Shown here: positions 17,014-26,435 of the stretch, in pieces
Layout: the number at the start of each line of letters is the position of its first letter
Numbering within the stretch: the first letter of the stretch is position 1
The notes under the pieces: model-generated
Databases searched by the model: none
What the model saw: only the letters and a program-made list of their open reading frames with translations
Told to the model about the DNA's origin: nothing
Position numbers and translations under genes: made by a program
Assembly: GCF_004310285.1 (NCBI RefSeq)
Contig: NZ_SISF01000031.1
Span: forward strand, 125,576-189,575
From: Agrobacterium cavarae
GTDB taxonomy: Bacteria; Pseudomonadota; Alphaproteobacteria; Rhizobiales; Rhizobiaceae
Length of the DNA: 64,000 bases
Direction: 5' to 3'

Positions 17014-17652
17014 TCAGCCGCGAAGCGCTGCGGCTTCGGCTGCAAGCTTGGTGATGCCCGCCCAATCGCCCGCTGCGATCAGTTCCTTGGGCGCAACCCA
17101 GGAGCCGCCAACGCAGACGACGTTCGGCAGCGACAGGTAATCCTTGGCATTTTTCAGCGAGACGCTGCCGGTCGGGCAGAACACGGTGCCGGCAAGCGGA
17201 GAGGAAAGCGCTTTCAGGTAAGGCGCGCCACCGGCCTGTTCCGCAGGAAAGAATTTCAGAACCTTGTAGCCGGCATCGCGCAGTACCATGACTTCGCTGG
17301 CGGTGGCGGCACCTGGAAGCAGCGGCACGTTGGAGCTTTCCGCAGCATCGAGAACGCTCTTGTTGACGCCGGGGCTGACGATGAAGGTGGAGCCGGCCTT
17401 GGCGGCGGCATCGAAATCCTTGGCGTTCAAGATGGTGCCGGCGCCCACATGCGCACCTTCCACCTCTGCGGCAACGGCGCGGATGGCATCGAGTGCGACG
17501 GGCGTGCGCATGGTGATCTCGATGGCTTTCAGACCGCCTTCCACCAGCGCGCGGGCCAGCGGCACGGCAGAGGCCAGATCGTCCACGATCAGCACGGGCA
17601 CCACAGGTTGAAGTTTCAGGATGGAAAGAAGCTTTTCGGAATCCTGGGCCAT
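17014..17652 (-). CDS. eda: 2-dehydro-3-deoxy-6-phosphogluconate (KDPG) aldolase
   Basis: A 212-residue class I aldolase that cleaves KDPG to pyruvate and glyceraldehyde 3-phosphate, the last step of the Entner-Doudoroff pathway. The family's general base Glu45 lies in IEITMRT with Arg49, and the Schiff-base Lys133 in KFFPAE. The [11 protein letters not shown] phosphate/substrate loop and CVGGSWVAP are also present. The ATG at 17652 is preceded by GGAG at 7 bp; the frame continues another 59 codons upstream but that part is not conserved. It is divergent from the CYTH-CHAD pair, and edd is not in this window. Confidence 0.93.
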   Translation of the reverse strand: MAQDSEKLLSILKLQPVVPVLIVDDLASAVPLARALVEGGLKAIEITMRTPVALDAIRAVAAEVEGAHVGAGTILNAKDFDAAAKAGSTFIVSPGVNKSVLDAAESSNVPLLPGAATASEVMVLRDAGYKVLKFFPAEQAGGAPYLKALSSPLAGTVFCPTGSVSLKNAKDYLSLPNVVCVGGSWVAPKELIAAGDWAGITKLAAEAAALRG

Positions 17653-17806
17653 GGCGTTATCTCCGGCTTTTGTATCGATTGAAATTGCGCTTTCAAATAC
17701 CGCGACCATTCCGCCGTGTCGAGGCCGAGCCAACGATTTCTCATTTATTGCTTTTTCATGACAACTACTTGGTTTACCGTCCCGACAAAACAGCGCAGGG
17801 TGTTGA

Positions 17807-18295
17807 ATGGCAAAAGAAATCGAACGCAAGTTTCTGGTCCGCAGCGATGAGTGGCAGCGAGAAACGACGTCTCGGAAATCGTTCCAGCAAGCCTATGTCG
17901 CCTCTATGGAGGACCGCTCGGTCCGCGTCAGGATCATGGACGATGCCGACGCCCGGCTCACCATCAAGATCGGCACCAGCGCACTTGTGCGCGACGAATA
18001 CGAATATCCCATCACGGTCGAAGACGCCCGCGAACTGATGACCACGGCCCTTGGCATCGTCATCGAAAAGACCCGCTATACCGTCGATCACGAAGGCTTT
18101 GTCTGGGAGGTTGATGTCTTCGACGGGATCTATCGCGGTCTCGTCGTCGCGGAAGTCGAGATGAAGCAGGAAACCGACCGCCCAGCACTTCCCGCATGGC
18201 TTGGCCCGGAAGTCACCGGCGACCGGCGCTATTCCAACCAGCATATGGCCTTGGAAGATTTGAGCGGGGAGCTGTGCCATGTCCTTCAGGATTGA
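17807..18295 (+). CDS. CYTH-domain protein (triphosphate tunnel metalloenzyme)
   Basis: A 162-residue cytosolic protein. It begins with EIERKFLV, the ExExK signature (Glu4, Glu6, Lys8) that coordinates metal and triphosphate. Alternating charged strands follow (RVRIMDDADARLTIK, DEYEYPI, WEVDVFDG, LVVAEVEM), the eight-strand tunnel pattern. Bacterial members hydrolyse inorganic triphosphate or related compounds. Its last 17 bp overlap the start of a CHAD gene, and the two domains are often fused, so they probably act together. Confidence 0.88.
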   Translation: MAKEIERKFLVRSDEWQRETTSRKSFQQAYVASMEDRSVRVRIMDDADARLTIKIGTSALVRDEYEYPITVEDARELMTTALGIVIEKTRYTVDHEGFVWEVDVFDGIYRGLVVAEVEMKQETDRPALPAWLGPEVTGDRRYSNQHMALEDLSGELCHVLQD

Positions 18296-19187
18296 TCCCA
18301 CCCGCTCCTTCGTCGAGGAGATCAAGCATACCGGGCGAGAGCTCATCGACGACGCCATCGCGCTTTTGCAGGATCAGCCGGACGGCACGGACCGTGCGGT
18401 GCATGATGCCCGCAAGAAATTCAAGCGCATCCGGGCGCTCTACCGCTTCCTCGAAAAGGAGGCGCCGGATTTCCGCAAGGCGGAAAACGCCCGCTTCCGC
18501 GATATCGCCCGCTCCCTGTCAGCCGCACGCGATGCCGCAGCCCTGGTGGAAACCATCACCTATCTGCAAGGCGTCGCCCGCTCCGATGCCGAGCGCGACG
18601 CATTGGCAAGCGCTCATGACGTGCTGAGCAAGCGTCGCGATGCCGCAACCCATGAGGATGGCGATCTGCCAAAGCGGATCGAAGACGCCATCCAGTCCTG
18701 CGAAGACGGCAAGGACGCACTCTCGGCCCTGTCGCTCTCCCACGGCGAAAAGACCGCGCTGAAGATGATCCGCAAGACCTGGGAAAAGCAGCGTCGCAAG
18801 GCGCTCGATGCCTTGGGTCTCTGCCATGGGCAAGCCCATGACGAGTATTTTCACGACCTGCGCAAAAGCGGCCAGGTCTACTGGATGCATCTGGCGCTGC
18901 TACAAAAACTCTGGCCTTCGGCCATGCGCGCCAAGAGGGCGGACGCCAAGCAACTGGTCAAACTCCTGGGCCACGAACACGACCTCTCCGTACTCGCCGC
19001 CTTCGCCGACCGCGAACCCGATAGCTTCGCAGGCAGCGAAACCCTCGCCTTGCTGCTCGACGCCATCATCGACCGTCAACAGGCGCTGCGTGAAGAGAGC
19101 CTCGCGCTCGCCGACAACGTCTTTGCGGAGACGGCCGCCCGCGAGGCAGAAATCATTGCGCTTCTTTGGAGGCATGCGGCGCGGTAG
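18279..19187 (+). CDS. CHAD-domain protein
   Basis: A 302-residue, all-helical protein. It has two repeats of the CHAD pattern with conserved His and basic residues: AVHDARKKFKRIRALYRFL (~residues 40-58) and HDLRKSGQVYWMHLALLQKLWP (~192-213). CHAD domains bind polyphosphate and can target polyphosphate granules. It starts inside the CYTH gene, in another frame, by a 17-bp overlap, so translation is probably coupled. The final helix is rich in Ala/Glu. Confidence 0.87.
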   Translation: MSFRIDPTRSFVEEIKHTGRELIDDAIALLQDQPDGTDRAVHDARKKFKRIRALYRFLEKEAPDFRKAENARFRDIARSLSAARDAAALVETITYLQGVARSDAERDALASAHDVLSKRRDAATHEDGDLPKRIEDAIQSCEDGKDALSALSLSHGEKTALKMIRKTWEKQRRKALDALGLCHGQAHDEYFHDLRKSGQVYWMHLALLQKLWPSAMRAKRADAKQLVKLLGHEHDLSVLAAFADREPDSFAGSETLALLLDAIIDRQQALREESLALADNVFAETAAREAEIIALLWRHAAR

Positions 19188-19268
19188 GGCGGCGGATGCG
19201 TCCAGGCCGGAGCCCAGCACTCGCAAATGCTTTCGACCTTCGCTACCGAAGATGGCGATCCGGTTGAT

Positions 19269-19694
19269 TTATGCCGCACGCTGAACGGAAACAGTCACTT
19301 CCATACCCAGCACGTGCAAGGCCTCTTGAAGCAGACCGATCTTGGTGGCGTGATCGGGATCGAGAATTCTGCGTGCTTCCTTCTCTTCCCTGCCGATGCG
19401 GCGCGCCAACTCGCTTTTGGATATACCCGACGACTTGAATGCCTGGATCACGCCCAGCTTGAGCGCAACATCCGCTTCGACAGACACCGGCGTTCCTTGC
19501 TTTGCCGCCGGCTCAGGAAGGTTGCCACCGTCCTGAAGGATGCCACGAAGGGCAAGACCCAGCGCTTCCCGCGCATTGGTCAGCGCTTCTTCTCTCGTTT
19601 CACCCGCGGTGATGGCTTCCGGCACATCTGCGAAGGTCACAACGAAACCGCCATCCGGATCGTCTTCGATAGTCGCTATGTATTTGAACAACAT
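19269..19694 (-). CDS. hicB: HicB-family antitoxin
   Basis: A 141-residue antitoxin. The N-terminal degraded-RNase-H-like HicB fold (FKYIATIEDDPDGGFVVTFADVPEAIT, ~residues 3-29, then ETREEALTNAREALGLALRG) is followed by a C-terminal XRE-type helix-turn-helix (SGISKSELARRIGREEKEARRIL, ~91-113). The HTH indicates DNA binding and autoregulation. GAGGA lies just before the ATG. It is downstream of hicA by 48 bp in the same operon. It would neutralise HicA and repress the pair through the nested palindrome at 19954-19997. Confidence 0.9.
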   Translation of the reverse strand: MLFKYIATIEDDPDGGFVVTFADVPEAITAGETREEALTNAREALGLALRGILQDGGNLPEPAAKQGTPVSVEADVALKLGVIQAFKSSGISKSELARRIGREEKEARRILDPDHATKIGLLQEALHVLGMEVTVSVQRAA

Positions 19695-19742
19695 GCGTTC
19701 CTCAACTTCCTTCGTGCGCAGTCCGACTGACGGGGTGCTGCA

Positions 19743-19937
19743 TCAATCGATGCCAAGCTGCTTTCTCAACAGTCGCACATAAGTGGGCGTGAGTTCACCG
19801 GACTTGATGGTTGTCATCTTGCCATTGAGCTTTACCCGATAGTGCGAACCCTTTCCCTTGTCCTCGAAAATCGCCAAGTCGAGTTGCCTGTCTTTGGCGA
19901 TCTTGCGAAGCTCTCGAAGAAACTGCTCGCGCTTCAT
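19743..19937 (-). CDS. hicA: HicA-family mRNA interferase toxin
   Basis: A 64-residue toxin with a double-stranded-RNA-binding-like fold. The active-site His32 lies in [13 protein letters not shown], followed by [21 protein letters not shown] as in HicA proteins. When free of HicB it cleaves mRNA and arrests growth. GGGAG sits 6 bp before the ATG. It is the first gene of the hicA-hicB operon (toxin first, as usual for this family). It appears intact. Confidence 0.9.
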   Translation of the reverse strand: MKREQFLRELRKIAKDRQLDLAIFEDKGKGSHYRVKLNGKMTTIKSGELTPTYVRLLRKQLGID

Positions 19938-19953
19938 TTTTGCTCCCTGTGTG

Positions 19954-19997
19954 GATTTCGATTTTCGGACATTTTTGTCCGAGCTTCAATCGAAATC
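19954..19997. promoter_or_regulatory. Nested palindrome upstream of hicAB (probable HicB operator)
   Basis: An inner palindrome CGGACA-TTTT-TGTCCG (19966-19981) is enclosed by outer arms GATTTCGAT (19954-19962) and ATCGAAATC (19989-19997). It begins 17 bp upstream of the hicA start codon, where a HicB-HicA repressor complex would be expected to bind. HicB here has an HTH domain, which fits autoregulation. Confidence 0.6.
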
Positions 19998-20167
19998 GTA
20001 CAGAAGGTACGAATTTTTCGGTAACATCAATGGAGCAAAGAGATTGGATATCTGCCAGAGTCCGACCCATGGCTTTCTTGACAAGCTCTGTGAACTTGCG
20101 CGGACCCCAAGCAAATCCAACTCAATCAGGATTGCAACAACGCCCGGATGGCTGTATTTCAGCGCCC

Positions 20168-21154
20168 ATGACCGACACTGCGACATCCTTCCGCCCGGAC
20201 GCCACCGCCGAGGCGACGTCTTCCAGTTCCACCCTCTCCGGTGCCGCTGGTGATTTCCTCGTGGCAGCGCTGTACCACTTCGCCCGCTTCCCGCGGTTCG
20301 AGAGCGTGCGCGATCCACTCTTCAAGCTCTGTCAGGAACAAGGCGTGAAGGGCACGCTGCTTCTGGCAGCCGAGGGCATCAATGGTACGATTGCCGGAAC
20401 CGATGCAGGCGTGCAGACCGTGCTCTCCTATCTTCGCGCCCAGCCGGAATTTGCGAGCCTGGAGCACAAGGAAAGCCGCGCGTCGAAGATGCCCTTCGTG
20501 CGCATGAAGGTGAAGCTGAAGAAGGAAATCGTCACCATGGGCGTGCCGGATATCGATCCCAACCGGATCGTCGGCACCTATGTCGATCCGAAGGATTGGA
20601 ACGCGCTGATCTCCGATCCGGACACGATCGTCATCGATACGCGCAATGACTATGAGACGGCGATCGGCCTCTTCAAGGGCGCGGTCGATCCGCAGACCAA
20701 GACGTTTCGCGAGTTTCCCGATTGGGTGAAGAACAATCCCGGCCTGCACAACAAGCCGAAGATCGCCATGTATTGCACGGGCGGCATTCGCTGCGAAAAG
20801 GCCACGGCCTTCATGAAGGAACAGGGCTTCGAGGATGTCTTCCACCTGAAGGGCGGCATTCTGAAATATCTGGAAGAGGTGCCGGAAGAAGAAAGCCTGT
20901 GGGAAGGCGCCTGCTTCGTCTTCGACGAGCGCGTCTCCGTGGTCCACGGCCTTGCCGAAGGCGATCACCAGCTTTGCCACGCCTGCCGCAACCCGATCAC
21001 CGAGGAGGTGCGGCTGTCGCCGCTCTTCGAAGAAGGCGTCTCCTGCCCGAGCTGTTACAACGATCGGACCGAAGAAGACCGCCAACGCTTCCGCGACCGC
21101 CAGAAGCAGATCGATATTGCCAAGAAGCGCGGCGAAAAGCATCTGGGGCGCTAA
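20168..21154 (+). CDS. trhO: tRNA uridine(34) hydroxylase (rhodanese-domain TrhO)
   Basis: A 328-residue cytosolic enzyme that hydroxylates U34 of tRNAs, an oxygen-dependent step toward 5-(carboxy)methoxyuridine. The N-terminal ferredoxin-like part ([10 protein letters not shown]...[16 protein letters not shown], ~34-80) precedes a rhodanese domain with the catalytic loop [10 protein letters not shown] (Cys ~203), and a Cys-rich C-terminus ([16 protein letters not shown]). The ATG at 20168 starts the conserved protein; the frame open upstream to 19940 runs through the hicA promoter and is rejected. Its TAA stop lies inside the first bases of a palindromic repeat. Confidence 0.92.
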   Translation: MTDTATSFRPDATAEATSSSSTLSGAAGDFLVAALYHFARFPRFESVRDPLFKLCQEQGVKGTLLLAAEGINGTIAGTDAGVQTVLSYLRAQPEFASLEHKESRASKMPFVRMKVKLKKEIVTMGVPDIDPNRIVGTYVDPKDWNALISDPDTIVIDTRNDYETAIGLFKGAVDPQTKTFREFPDWVKNNPGLHNKPKIAMYCTGGIRCEKATAFMKEQGFEDVFHLKGGILKYLEEVPEEESLWEGACFVFDERVSVVHGLAEGDHQLCHACRNPITEEVRLSPLFEEGVSCPSCYNDRTEEDRQRFRDRQKQIDIAKKRGEKHLGR

Positions 21155-21256
21155 AGCATCGCGCGTCCTGTTGGACGCGCAAAGAACGCTTTACCCTTTT
21201 TGAATCGACGCATCGTGCTTTCCGAAAAATCGAGTCCGATTTTCGGGCCGATGCTG
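21151..21256. repeat. Palindromic repeat family 1, complete copy
   Basis: CTAAAGC..GCGCGTCC/GGACGCGC and GCTTTA form one palindrome (~21151-21193). A linker TTTTTGAATCGACGCATCG leads to a second palindrome, TCCGAAAAATCGA/TCCGATTTTCGG. The element starts at the trhO stop codon. The two halves occur separately at 7966-8030 and 8576-8648, in the opposite orientation. Confidence 0.75.
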
Positions 21257-21271
21257 TCATCACCCGACGCG

Positions 21272-23440
21272 TTACGAAGCCTTCAACTGCTCCATCGGCG
21301 CATCTTGCTGCGCCAGCAACTCCTGAATGCCTGCGGCAGGGAGCGGCTTGGAGAAGAGATAGCCCTGCAGTTCGTCGCAGCCGCAGATCTGCAGGATGAC
21401 GGCCTGGTCTTCGGTTTCGATGCCCTCTGCCGTCACCGGAATGCCAAGCGAGCGGGCAAGTGCCACGGTGGCGGTGAGCATTTCCAGTGAACGGCCCCCC
21501 TCTTCCAGCGCCACGACCAGCGACTTGTCGATCTTCATCCGGTCGAAACCGAAGCGGCGCAGATAGCCGGTGCTGGCAAAGCCGGAGCCGAAATCATCAA
21601 GCGCGATGCTGAGCCCGATCTGCTGCAGCTTTTCGATGACTGCCTGGGCGCGCTCTGGATGATGAATGAAGTACCCTTCGGTCATTTCCAGCATCACCCG
21701 CTCCGGGGCAATGCCGGTTTCTTCCAGAACCTGAACCACATGTCCGGCAAAGGCGGGGTTGCGGAACTGCACAGGCGAGATGTTGATGGCGATCTTCAGG
21801 TCCGGCCAGCCGGCCGCTTCCTTGAGCGCCGTGCGCATGACCTGCATGCCGAGCTTGTCGATCAGCCCGCCCGATTCCGCGGCCGCAATGAAGATATCCG
21901 GCGAAACCGGGCCATAGCCTGGGCGGTTCCAGCGGGCAAGCGCTTCCACTCCGATGATACGGCGGCTGAGCGTGGAGACGACTGGCTGGAAGGCGACGCG
22001 GATTTCGTTGTTGTCGATGCCGTATTTGAGATCGGCTTCCAGCTGCTTGCGCTCTTCACGGCGCGCGTCGAGATCGGCCTGATAGGCAAAGTAGCGTCCA
22101 CCGCCACCTTCCTTCGCCTCATACATGGCCATATCCGCCCGCCGCAGCAGTTCCTCGCCATTGATATCGCCACCCTTGGAGACGGCCGTGCCGATGCTGC
22201 AGCCGATTGCGGCAACACGGTCACCCAGCATGAAGGGTTCGGAGACAAGCTCCAGCAGTGCATCGCAGAACATCCGCCCCTCGATACGGGCATTGGGACC
22301 CTGCAGCGCAACGGCGAATTCGTCGCCGCCAAGGCGCGCCAGCAGAGCACCCTTCGGTGCGAGAACCTTGAGGGCTGCGGCCACCGCCTTGATCAGCAGA
22401 TCTCCCACCTCGTGGCCGAAGGAATCGTTCACATCCTTGAAGCCGTCGAGATCAAGATAGATGAGTTCCACATAGGAGCCGTCCGCATTCGCCGCCTCGG
22501 TCATGCGCTTCAGGCCACGAAACAGGCCGGGGCGATTATGCAGCCCGCTCAAGCGATCGACCAGCAGCTCTTCGCGCATGACCGCCTCTTCACGTCTGAG
22601 CTTGCGGATGACGGCAAGGCCGAAGACGAAGAGCACCAGGAAAAAGACGCCGACAATGGCAAAGGCGGTCAGCACCCGCGGGCGCACCTCGTTGAGGCTG
22701 ACGTCTCCCGGCATGGTGGAGGTCCAGGTCAGCTTGCCAAGGATATCGCCATGCGGATCGACGATATCGACATAATAGGGTGTGGCTGCAAGGCCGGGTT
22801 CCAGCGAAAGCCCGTTGACCAGATAGGTCTGGCCGAGCTTGGCGACCTTGTCATCGGTCAGATGGCGAACGAACACCAGATAGCGCTTGCCAAGCGAGGG
22901 GTCGAGCTCGCCGGATTTCTTGCGCACCAGCGCCACGCCAGCGGCGGCAATGCCGTCACGCGTGCGGATGAAGCCGGTCATTTCCGGGGTGGCCTCCGGT
23001 CCGGCATTGCGGATGCGGTTGATCATTTCGGATATGGAGCCGCCGAAATAGGAGCCGACGCTCCAGGGTGCCGGCGCGCCATTCTGATAGGCCAGCAGCA
23101 CGCCCTCCTGATCGTCCAGAACGACAGCGGTATCGAAGAGTTCGCTATTGACGGTCATGTCGCCGTAGTTGCTGATGATCCAGCCGGCACCATCTTCGGC
23201 ATAAACGAAACGGGCGGCATCGTCCCAGGCGGCGTAGTCATTCAGTGTCGCACCCAGCTGATGCTGGAAGGTGGAAAGCGCGCCGCGCGCAGTCTGGAGA
23301 GAACGCTCCTCATCCAGCCGGTTGGCCATCTGGGTGACATTGGTCAGCGCCGAGAGAACGAGCGCGGTGATCAGGGTGACAATGAGCGCAAAGGCAAAAA
23401 GAACACCTGCAACCGCAGATCTCCTACCAATCATCCTCAT
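21272..23440 (-). CDS. Membrane GGDEF-EAL protein with CHASE4-like periplasmic domain
   Basis: A 722-residue inner-membrane c-di-GMP enzyme. Helices near residues 6-30 and ~250-275 flank a ~220-residue periplasmic region that looks like CHASE4 (NDYAAWDDAARFVY is typical). The GGDEF domain (~295-450) has an intact RLGGDEFAVAL and IYLDLDGFKDVND. The EAL domain (~465-710) keeps GVEALARW, INISPVQFRN, LEMTEGYFI, LDDFGSGFAS and MKIDKS, so phosphodiesterase activity is plausible. No RxxD lies five residues before GGDEF, so the I-site is absent. ATG 23440 is preferred over the GTG at 23455. A palindrome lies ~100 bp upstream. Confidence 0.9.
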   Translation of the reverse strand: MRMIGRRSAVAGVLFAFALIVTLITALVLSALTNVTQMANRLDEERSLQTARGALSTFQHQLGATLNDYAAWDDAARFVYAEDGAGWIISNYGDMTVNSELFDTAVVLDDQEGVLLAYQNGAPAPWSVGSYFGGSISEMINRIRNAGPEATPEMTGFIRTRDGIAAAGVALVRKKSGELDPSLGKRYLVFVRHLTDDKVAKLGQTYLVNGLSLEPGLAATPYYVDIVDPHGDILGKLTWTSTMPGDVSLNEVRPRVLTAFAIVGVFFLVLFVFGLAVIRKLRREEAVMREELLVDRLSGLHNRPGLFRGLKRMTEAANADGSYVELIYLDLDGFKDVNDSFGHEVGDLLIKAVAAALKVLAPKGALLARLGGDEFAVALQGPNARIEGRMFCDALLELVSEPFMLGDRVAAIGCSIGTAVSKGGDINGEELLRRADMAMYEAKEGGGGRYFAYQADLDARREERKQLEADLKYGIDNNEIRVAFQPVVSTLSRRIIGVEALARWNRPGYGPVSPDIFIAAAESGGLIDKLGMQVMRTALKEAAGWPDLKIAINISPVQFRNPAFAGHVVQVLEETGIAPERVMLEMTEGYFIHHPERAQAVIEKLQQIGLSIALDDFGSGFASTGYLRRFGFDRMKIDKSLVVALEEGGRSLEMLTATVALARSLGIPVTAEGIETEDQAVILQICGCDELQGYLFSKPLPAAGIQELLAQQDAPMEQLKAS

Positions 23441-23536
23441 TCTGCTCTGCCCCACACTAGATGCGATTTTTCGCCCTTACAAAGTGCCATCGTGCCGGGG
23501 AAACATTCAGAAGAGATTAAAAACGCGCGCAGAAAT

Positions 23537-23555
23537 TTTGTACGAAACGTACAAA
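23537..23555. promoter_or_regulatory. Palindrome upstream of the GGDEF-EAL gene
   Basis: TTTGTAC-GAAAC-GTACAAA is a perfect 7-bp inverted repeat with a 5-nt spacer. It lies ~97 bp upstream of the GGDEF-EAL start and just beyond the metQ terminator. It has the size of a dimeric repressor site. No adjacent regulator gene suggests which protein binds. Confidence 0.4.
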
Positions 23556-23571
23556 TATGCCACCTTTGCAA

Positions 23572-23603
23572 GAAAAAGCCCCTCCCAAGGTTGTGGAAGG
23601 GGC
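23572..23603 (-). terminator. Terminator of the metNIQ operon
   Basis: On the minus strand, GCCCCTTCC pairs with GGGAGGGGC (one mismatch) and is followed by TTTTTCT. It lies ~70 bp downstream of the metQ stop. Confidence 0.75.
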
Positions 23604-23675
23604 GAAAGTTTCACACGCATTTGCGGGGCCGACCGTTCCATTTGCAATCGAACGGTGGCGACAGCGCACAGCCTG

Positions 23676-24452
23676 TTACCAGGACGGGATAACGGTGCCG
23701 TTATACTTCTCGAGGATGAAGTTTTTCACTTCCGGGCTGTGATAGGATTCAACCAGCGTCTTCACCCAGGGCTTGTCCTTGTCTTCCGTGCGAACTGCAA
23801 TCACGTTGGCATAGGGAGACTTTTCGCTTTCGATGGCGATTGCATCCTTCTTCGGGTTGAGGCCGGCCGCGGTTGCATAATTGGTGTTGATCACCGACGC
23901 ATCGGTATCATCCAGCGAACGCGGCAGTTGTGCGGCGTCGAGTTCGACGATCTGGATGTTCTTCGGGTTTTCGGTGATGTCGGCTGGCGTAACCTTGAGA
24001 CCGACGGCCTCATTGACCTTGAGCACGCCCTTGGAAGCCAGCACCAGAAGCGCGCGGCCACCATTGGTCGGGTCGTTCGGAATGCCGACGGTCGCGCCAT
24101 CCTTCAGCTCGTCCAGGCTCTTCACCTTCTTGGAGTAGACACCCATTGGCGTGGTGATGGTGGTGCCGACGCTGACGATATCGAACTTGCGGTCGGCGAT
24201 CTGGTTGTCGAGATAGGGCTGGTGCTGGAAGGAGTTGGCCTGCAGCTCGCCATCGGCCAGCGCCTGGTTCGGCACGACGTAATCGGAGAAATCGAGGATT
24301 TCGATATCGAGGCCCTTGGTCGCGGCAACCTTCTTCACCTGCTCCATGATCTGCGCATGTTCGGCAGGGGTCACGCCGACCTTGATGGTTTCAGCCAGCG
24401 CGCTGCCAGCAAAGAGGGCTGCGAGAGAAGCAGCGATGATGAGCTTTTTCAT
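23676..24452 (-). CDS. metQ: Methionine ABC transporter substrate-binding protein MetQ
   Basis: A 258-residue periplasmic NlpA/MetQ-family protein that binds D/L-methionine and delivers it to MetI. The signal peptide MKKLIIAASLAALFAGSALA is followed directly by ETIKVGVTPAEHAQIM. There is no lipobox cysteine, so it is a soluble periplasmic form rather than a lipoprotein as in E. coli. Family stretches are present (SFQHQPYLDN, VPNQALADGELQAN, GATVGIPNDPTNGGRAL, SVINTNYA). AAGGAGACACCC precedes the ATG at 24452. It is last in the metN-metI-metQ operon. Confidence 0.92.
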   Translation of the reverse strand: MKKLIIAASLAALFAGSALAETIKVGVTPAEHAQIMEQVKKVAATKGLDIEILDFSDYVVPNQALADGELQANSFQHQPYLDNQIADRKFDIVSVGTTITTPMGVYSKKVKSLDELKDGATVGIPNDPTNGGRALLVLASKGVLKVNEAVGLKVTPADITENPKNIQIVELDAAQLPRSLDDTDASVINTNYATAAGLNPKKDAIAIESEKSPYANVIAVRTEDKDKPWVKTLVESYHSPEVKNFILEKYNGTVIPSW

Positions 24453-24507
24453 GGGTGTCTCCTTGACGTTGTTATCTCTGCGCGCGAGGCAAACCTCGCA
24501 CTTGAAT

Positions 24508-25176
24508 TCAATTCTTGCGGTTGCGCTTGTCGAAGCTGCGGGCAAGCGCGTCACCAGCGCTCTGCACCAGTTGCACCAGCACGATGAGGACGATCACCAC
24601 CGCCAGCATCACATCCGGCATGAAGCGCTGATAGCCATAGCGAATGCCGAGGTCTCCAAGCCCACCGCCGCCGACGGCACCCACCATCGCCGAATAGCCG
24701 ATGAGGCTGACGAGCGTGAGTGTGAGCGCGAGCGTAATGCCGGGCTTGGCTTCAGCCAGAAGCACCTTGGTGACGATCTGGAGCGGCGTTGCACCCATGG
24801 CGCGCGCGGCCTCGATCAGCCCCTTGTCTACCTCGCGGATCGCCGCTTCCACCAGCCTTGCAATGAAGGGAACGGTCGCGACGGTGAGCGGCACGATGGC
24901 CGCATTGGTGCCGATCGAGGTTCCGGCGACAAGCCGGGTGAAGGGAATGATCGCCACCACCAGAATGATGAAGGGCGTGGAGCGCGCGGCGTTGACGATG
25001 AAGCCGATGATGCGGTTTGCCATCGGTGCCTCGAACAGCTCGCCCTTGCCGCTGGTGGCAAGGAAGATGCCGATCGGCAGGCCGAGCACGGAACCGACGA
25101 TGCCGGAGACCGCCACCATATGCAGCGTCTGGATGAGCCCTTTGAGGAGAATGTTGAACAGCATATCAGGCGACAT
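24508..25176 (-). CDS. metI: Methionine ABC transporter permease MetI
   Basis: A 222-residue inner-membrane permease with five or six helices. It carries the BPD_transp_1 coupling motif around [29 protein letters not shown] sequence (~residues 135-160). [20 protein letters not shown] is characteristic of MetI. The ATG at 25176 overlaps the end of metN by 11 bp, so translation is coupled. It forms the translocation channel with MetN and MetQ. Confidence 0.93.
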   Translation of the reverse strand: MSPDMLFNILLKGLIQTLHMVAVSGIVGSVLGLPIGIFLATSGKGELFEAPMANRIIGFIVNAARSTPFIILVVAIIPFTRLVAGTSIGTNAAIVPLTVATVPFIARLVEAAIREVDKGLIEAARAMGATPLQIVTKVLLAEAKPGITLALTLTLVSLIGYSAMVGAVGGGGLGDLGIRYGYQRFMPDVMLAVVIVLIVLVQLVQSAGDALARSFDKRNRKN

Positions 25177-26266
25177 AGCCAAGCACCTCCGTCGTGAGAC
25201 CCGTTTCGTCATAGACGCGTTTCGCCCGCGCCAGCACATCCGGTGTTGCCGGATAGGAGACGACCAGCGAACCGAAGGGCGCACCGGCAATTTCCTCGAT
25301 CGTGCCCGCCAGAATATTCACATCCGGGCCGATCTCGGCGACGAGACGTGCGGTCAGCGGCTGGAACGCCGTATCGCCAAAGAAGACGAGACGCACCAGA
25401 ATACGGTCGCCGGCAGCGGGTTCGCTCTTTAGCCCGGACGTCACCCAATGTGGCAGCTTGACGCCAACGGCAGACGACAACAGGCTGCGCGTCGTTTCGT
25501 GTTGCGGATGGGTGAAGATATCGAAGGTGGAGCCCTGCTCGACGATCAGGCCCTTGTCGATGACGGCAACCTGCGAGGCGATGGTCTTCACCACCTCCAT
25601 CTCATGGGTGATGAGTAGCACAGTCAGACCAAGCTCGGCATTGATGCGCTTCAACAGTTCCAGGATCGATTGCGTCGTTTCCGGATCGAGCGCAGACGTC
25701 GCCTCGTCGGAAAGCAGCAGCTTCGGCTCGGTGGCAAGCGCACGGGCAATGCCGACACGCTGCTTCTGGCCGCCGGAGAGTTCGGCTGGATAGCGCTTTG
25801 CCTTGTCGCCAAGGCCGACGAGATCGAGCAGCGGCCCGACCTTGCGCTTGATATCGTCCTTGGAGATACCGGAGATTTCGAGCGGCAGCGCCACATTGTC
25901 GTAAGCGGTGCGCGACGACAGCAGGTTGAAGTGCTGGAAGATCATGCCGACGGAGCGGCGAAGCGAGCGCAGGCCGCCCTCGTCCAGCGCGCCGACATCG
26001 ACGCCATCCACCACCACCTTGCCGGATGTCGGCCGCTCCAGCCCGTTGACCAGCCGGATCATGGTGGATTTGCCGGCACCCGAACGGCCGATAATGCCGG
26101 AGATGCCGCCGCGCGGGACGACGAAATCCACGCCGGCAAGCGCGGTGAAGGCCGGCTCTTTGCCATTGCCGCCAAAGGTTTTCGTCACTGCCTCGAAGGC
26201 CACCATCGGGTCGGCTGTCGAGGTCGGGATCGGACGCTCTGCGTCCTTACTGATATCGGAATTCAT
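25166..26266 (-). CDS. metN: Methionine ABC transporter ATP-binding protein MetN
   Basis: A 366-residue ATPase. Walker A is GRSGAGKST (~residues 62-70), the signature is [15 protein letters not shown] (~163-177), Walker B is [13 protein letters not shown] (~183-195), and the H-loop is ITHEME. The C-terminal ~100 residues form the ACT-like NIL domain that senses methionine in MetN (trans-inhibition). An N-terminal extension of ~20 residues ([16 protein letters not shown]...) precedes the nucleotide-binding fold. It is first gene of metNIQ, and a perfect palindrome lies ~170 bp upstream. Confidence 0.93.
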   Translation of the reverse strand: MNSDISKDAERPIPTSTADPMVAFEAVTKTFGGNGKEPAFTALAGVDFVVPRGGISGIIGRSGAGKSTMIRLVNGLERPTSGKVVVDGVDVGALDEGGLRSLRRSVGMIFQHFNLLSSRTAYDNVALPLEISGISKDDIKRKVGPLLDLVGLGDKAKRYPAELSGGQKQRVGIARALATEPKLLLSDEATSALDPETTQSILELLKRINAELGLTVLLITHEMEVVKTIASQVAVIDKGLIVEQGSTFDIFTHPQHETTRSLLSSAVGVKLPHWVTSGLKSEPAAGDRILVRLVFFGDTAFQPLTARLVAEIGPDVNILAGTIEEIAGAPFGSLVVSYPATPDVLARAKRVYDETGLTTEVLGYVA

Positions 26267-26435
26267 GCCATTGCTCTTGAGGAAATTGTCTCTTCATTCC
26301 GGCGGACGGCCCGTCAGGCCACAACCGTTCATGCCGCCATCCGGCACATTCGACAATGAAAGACATCTGAGAGCATGGTCGACTTTCTGAAGACGATGGC
26401 TTTCACGCCGTTGCTGGAGCGTTTCAGCCATCTGT

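Noticed and set aside
19940..20167. N-terminal extension of trhO by 76 codons
   Set aside because: It runs through the hicAB promoter palindrome and is not conserved; the family N-terminus fits the ATG at 20168.
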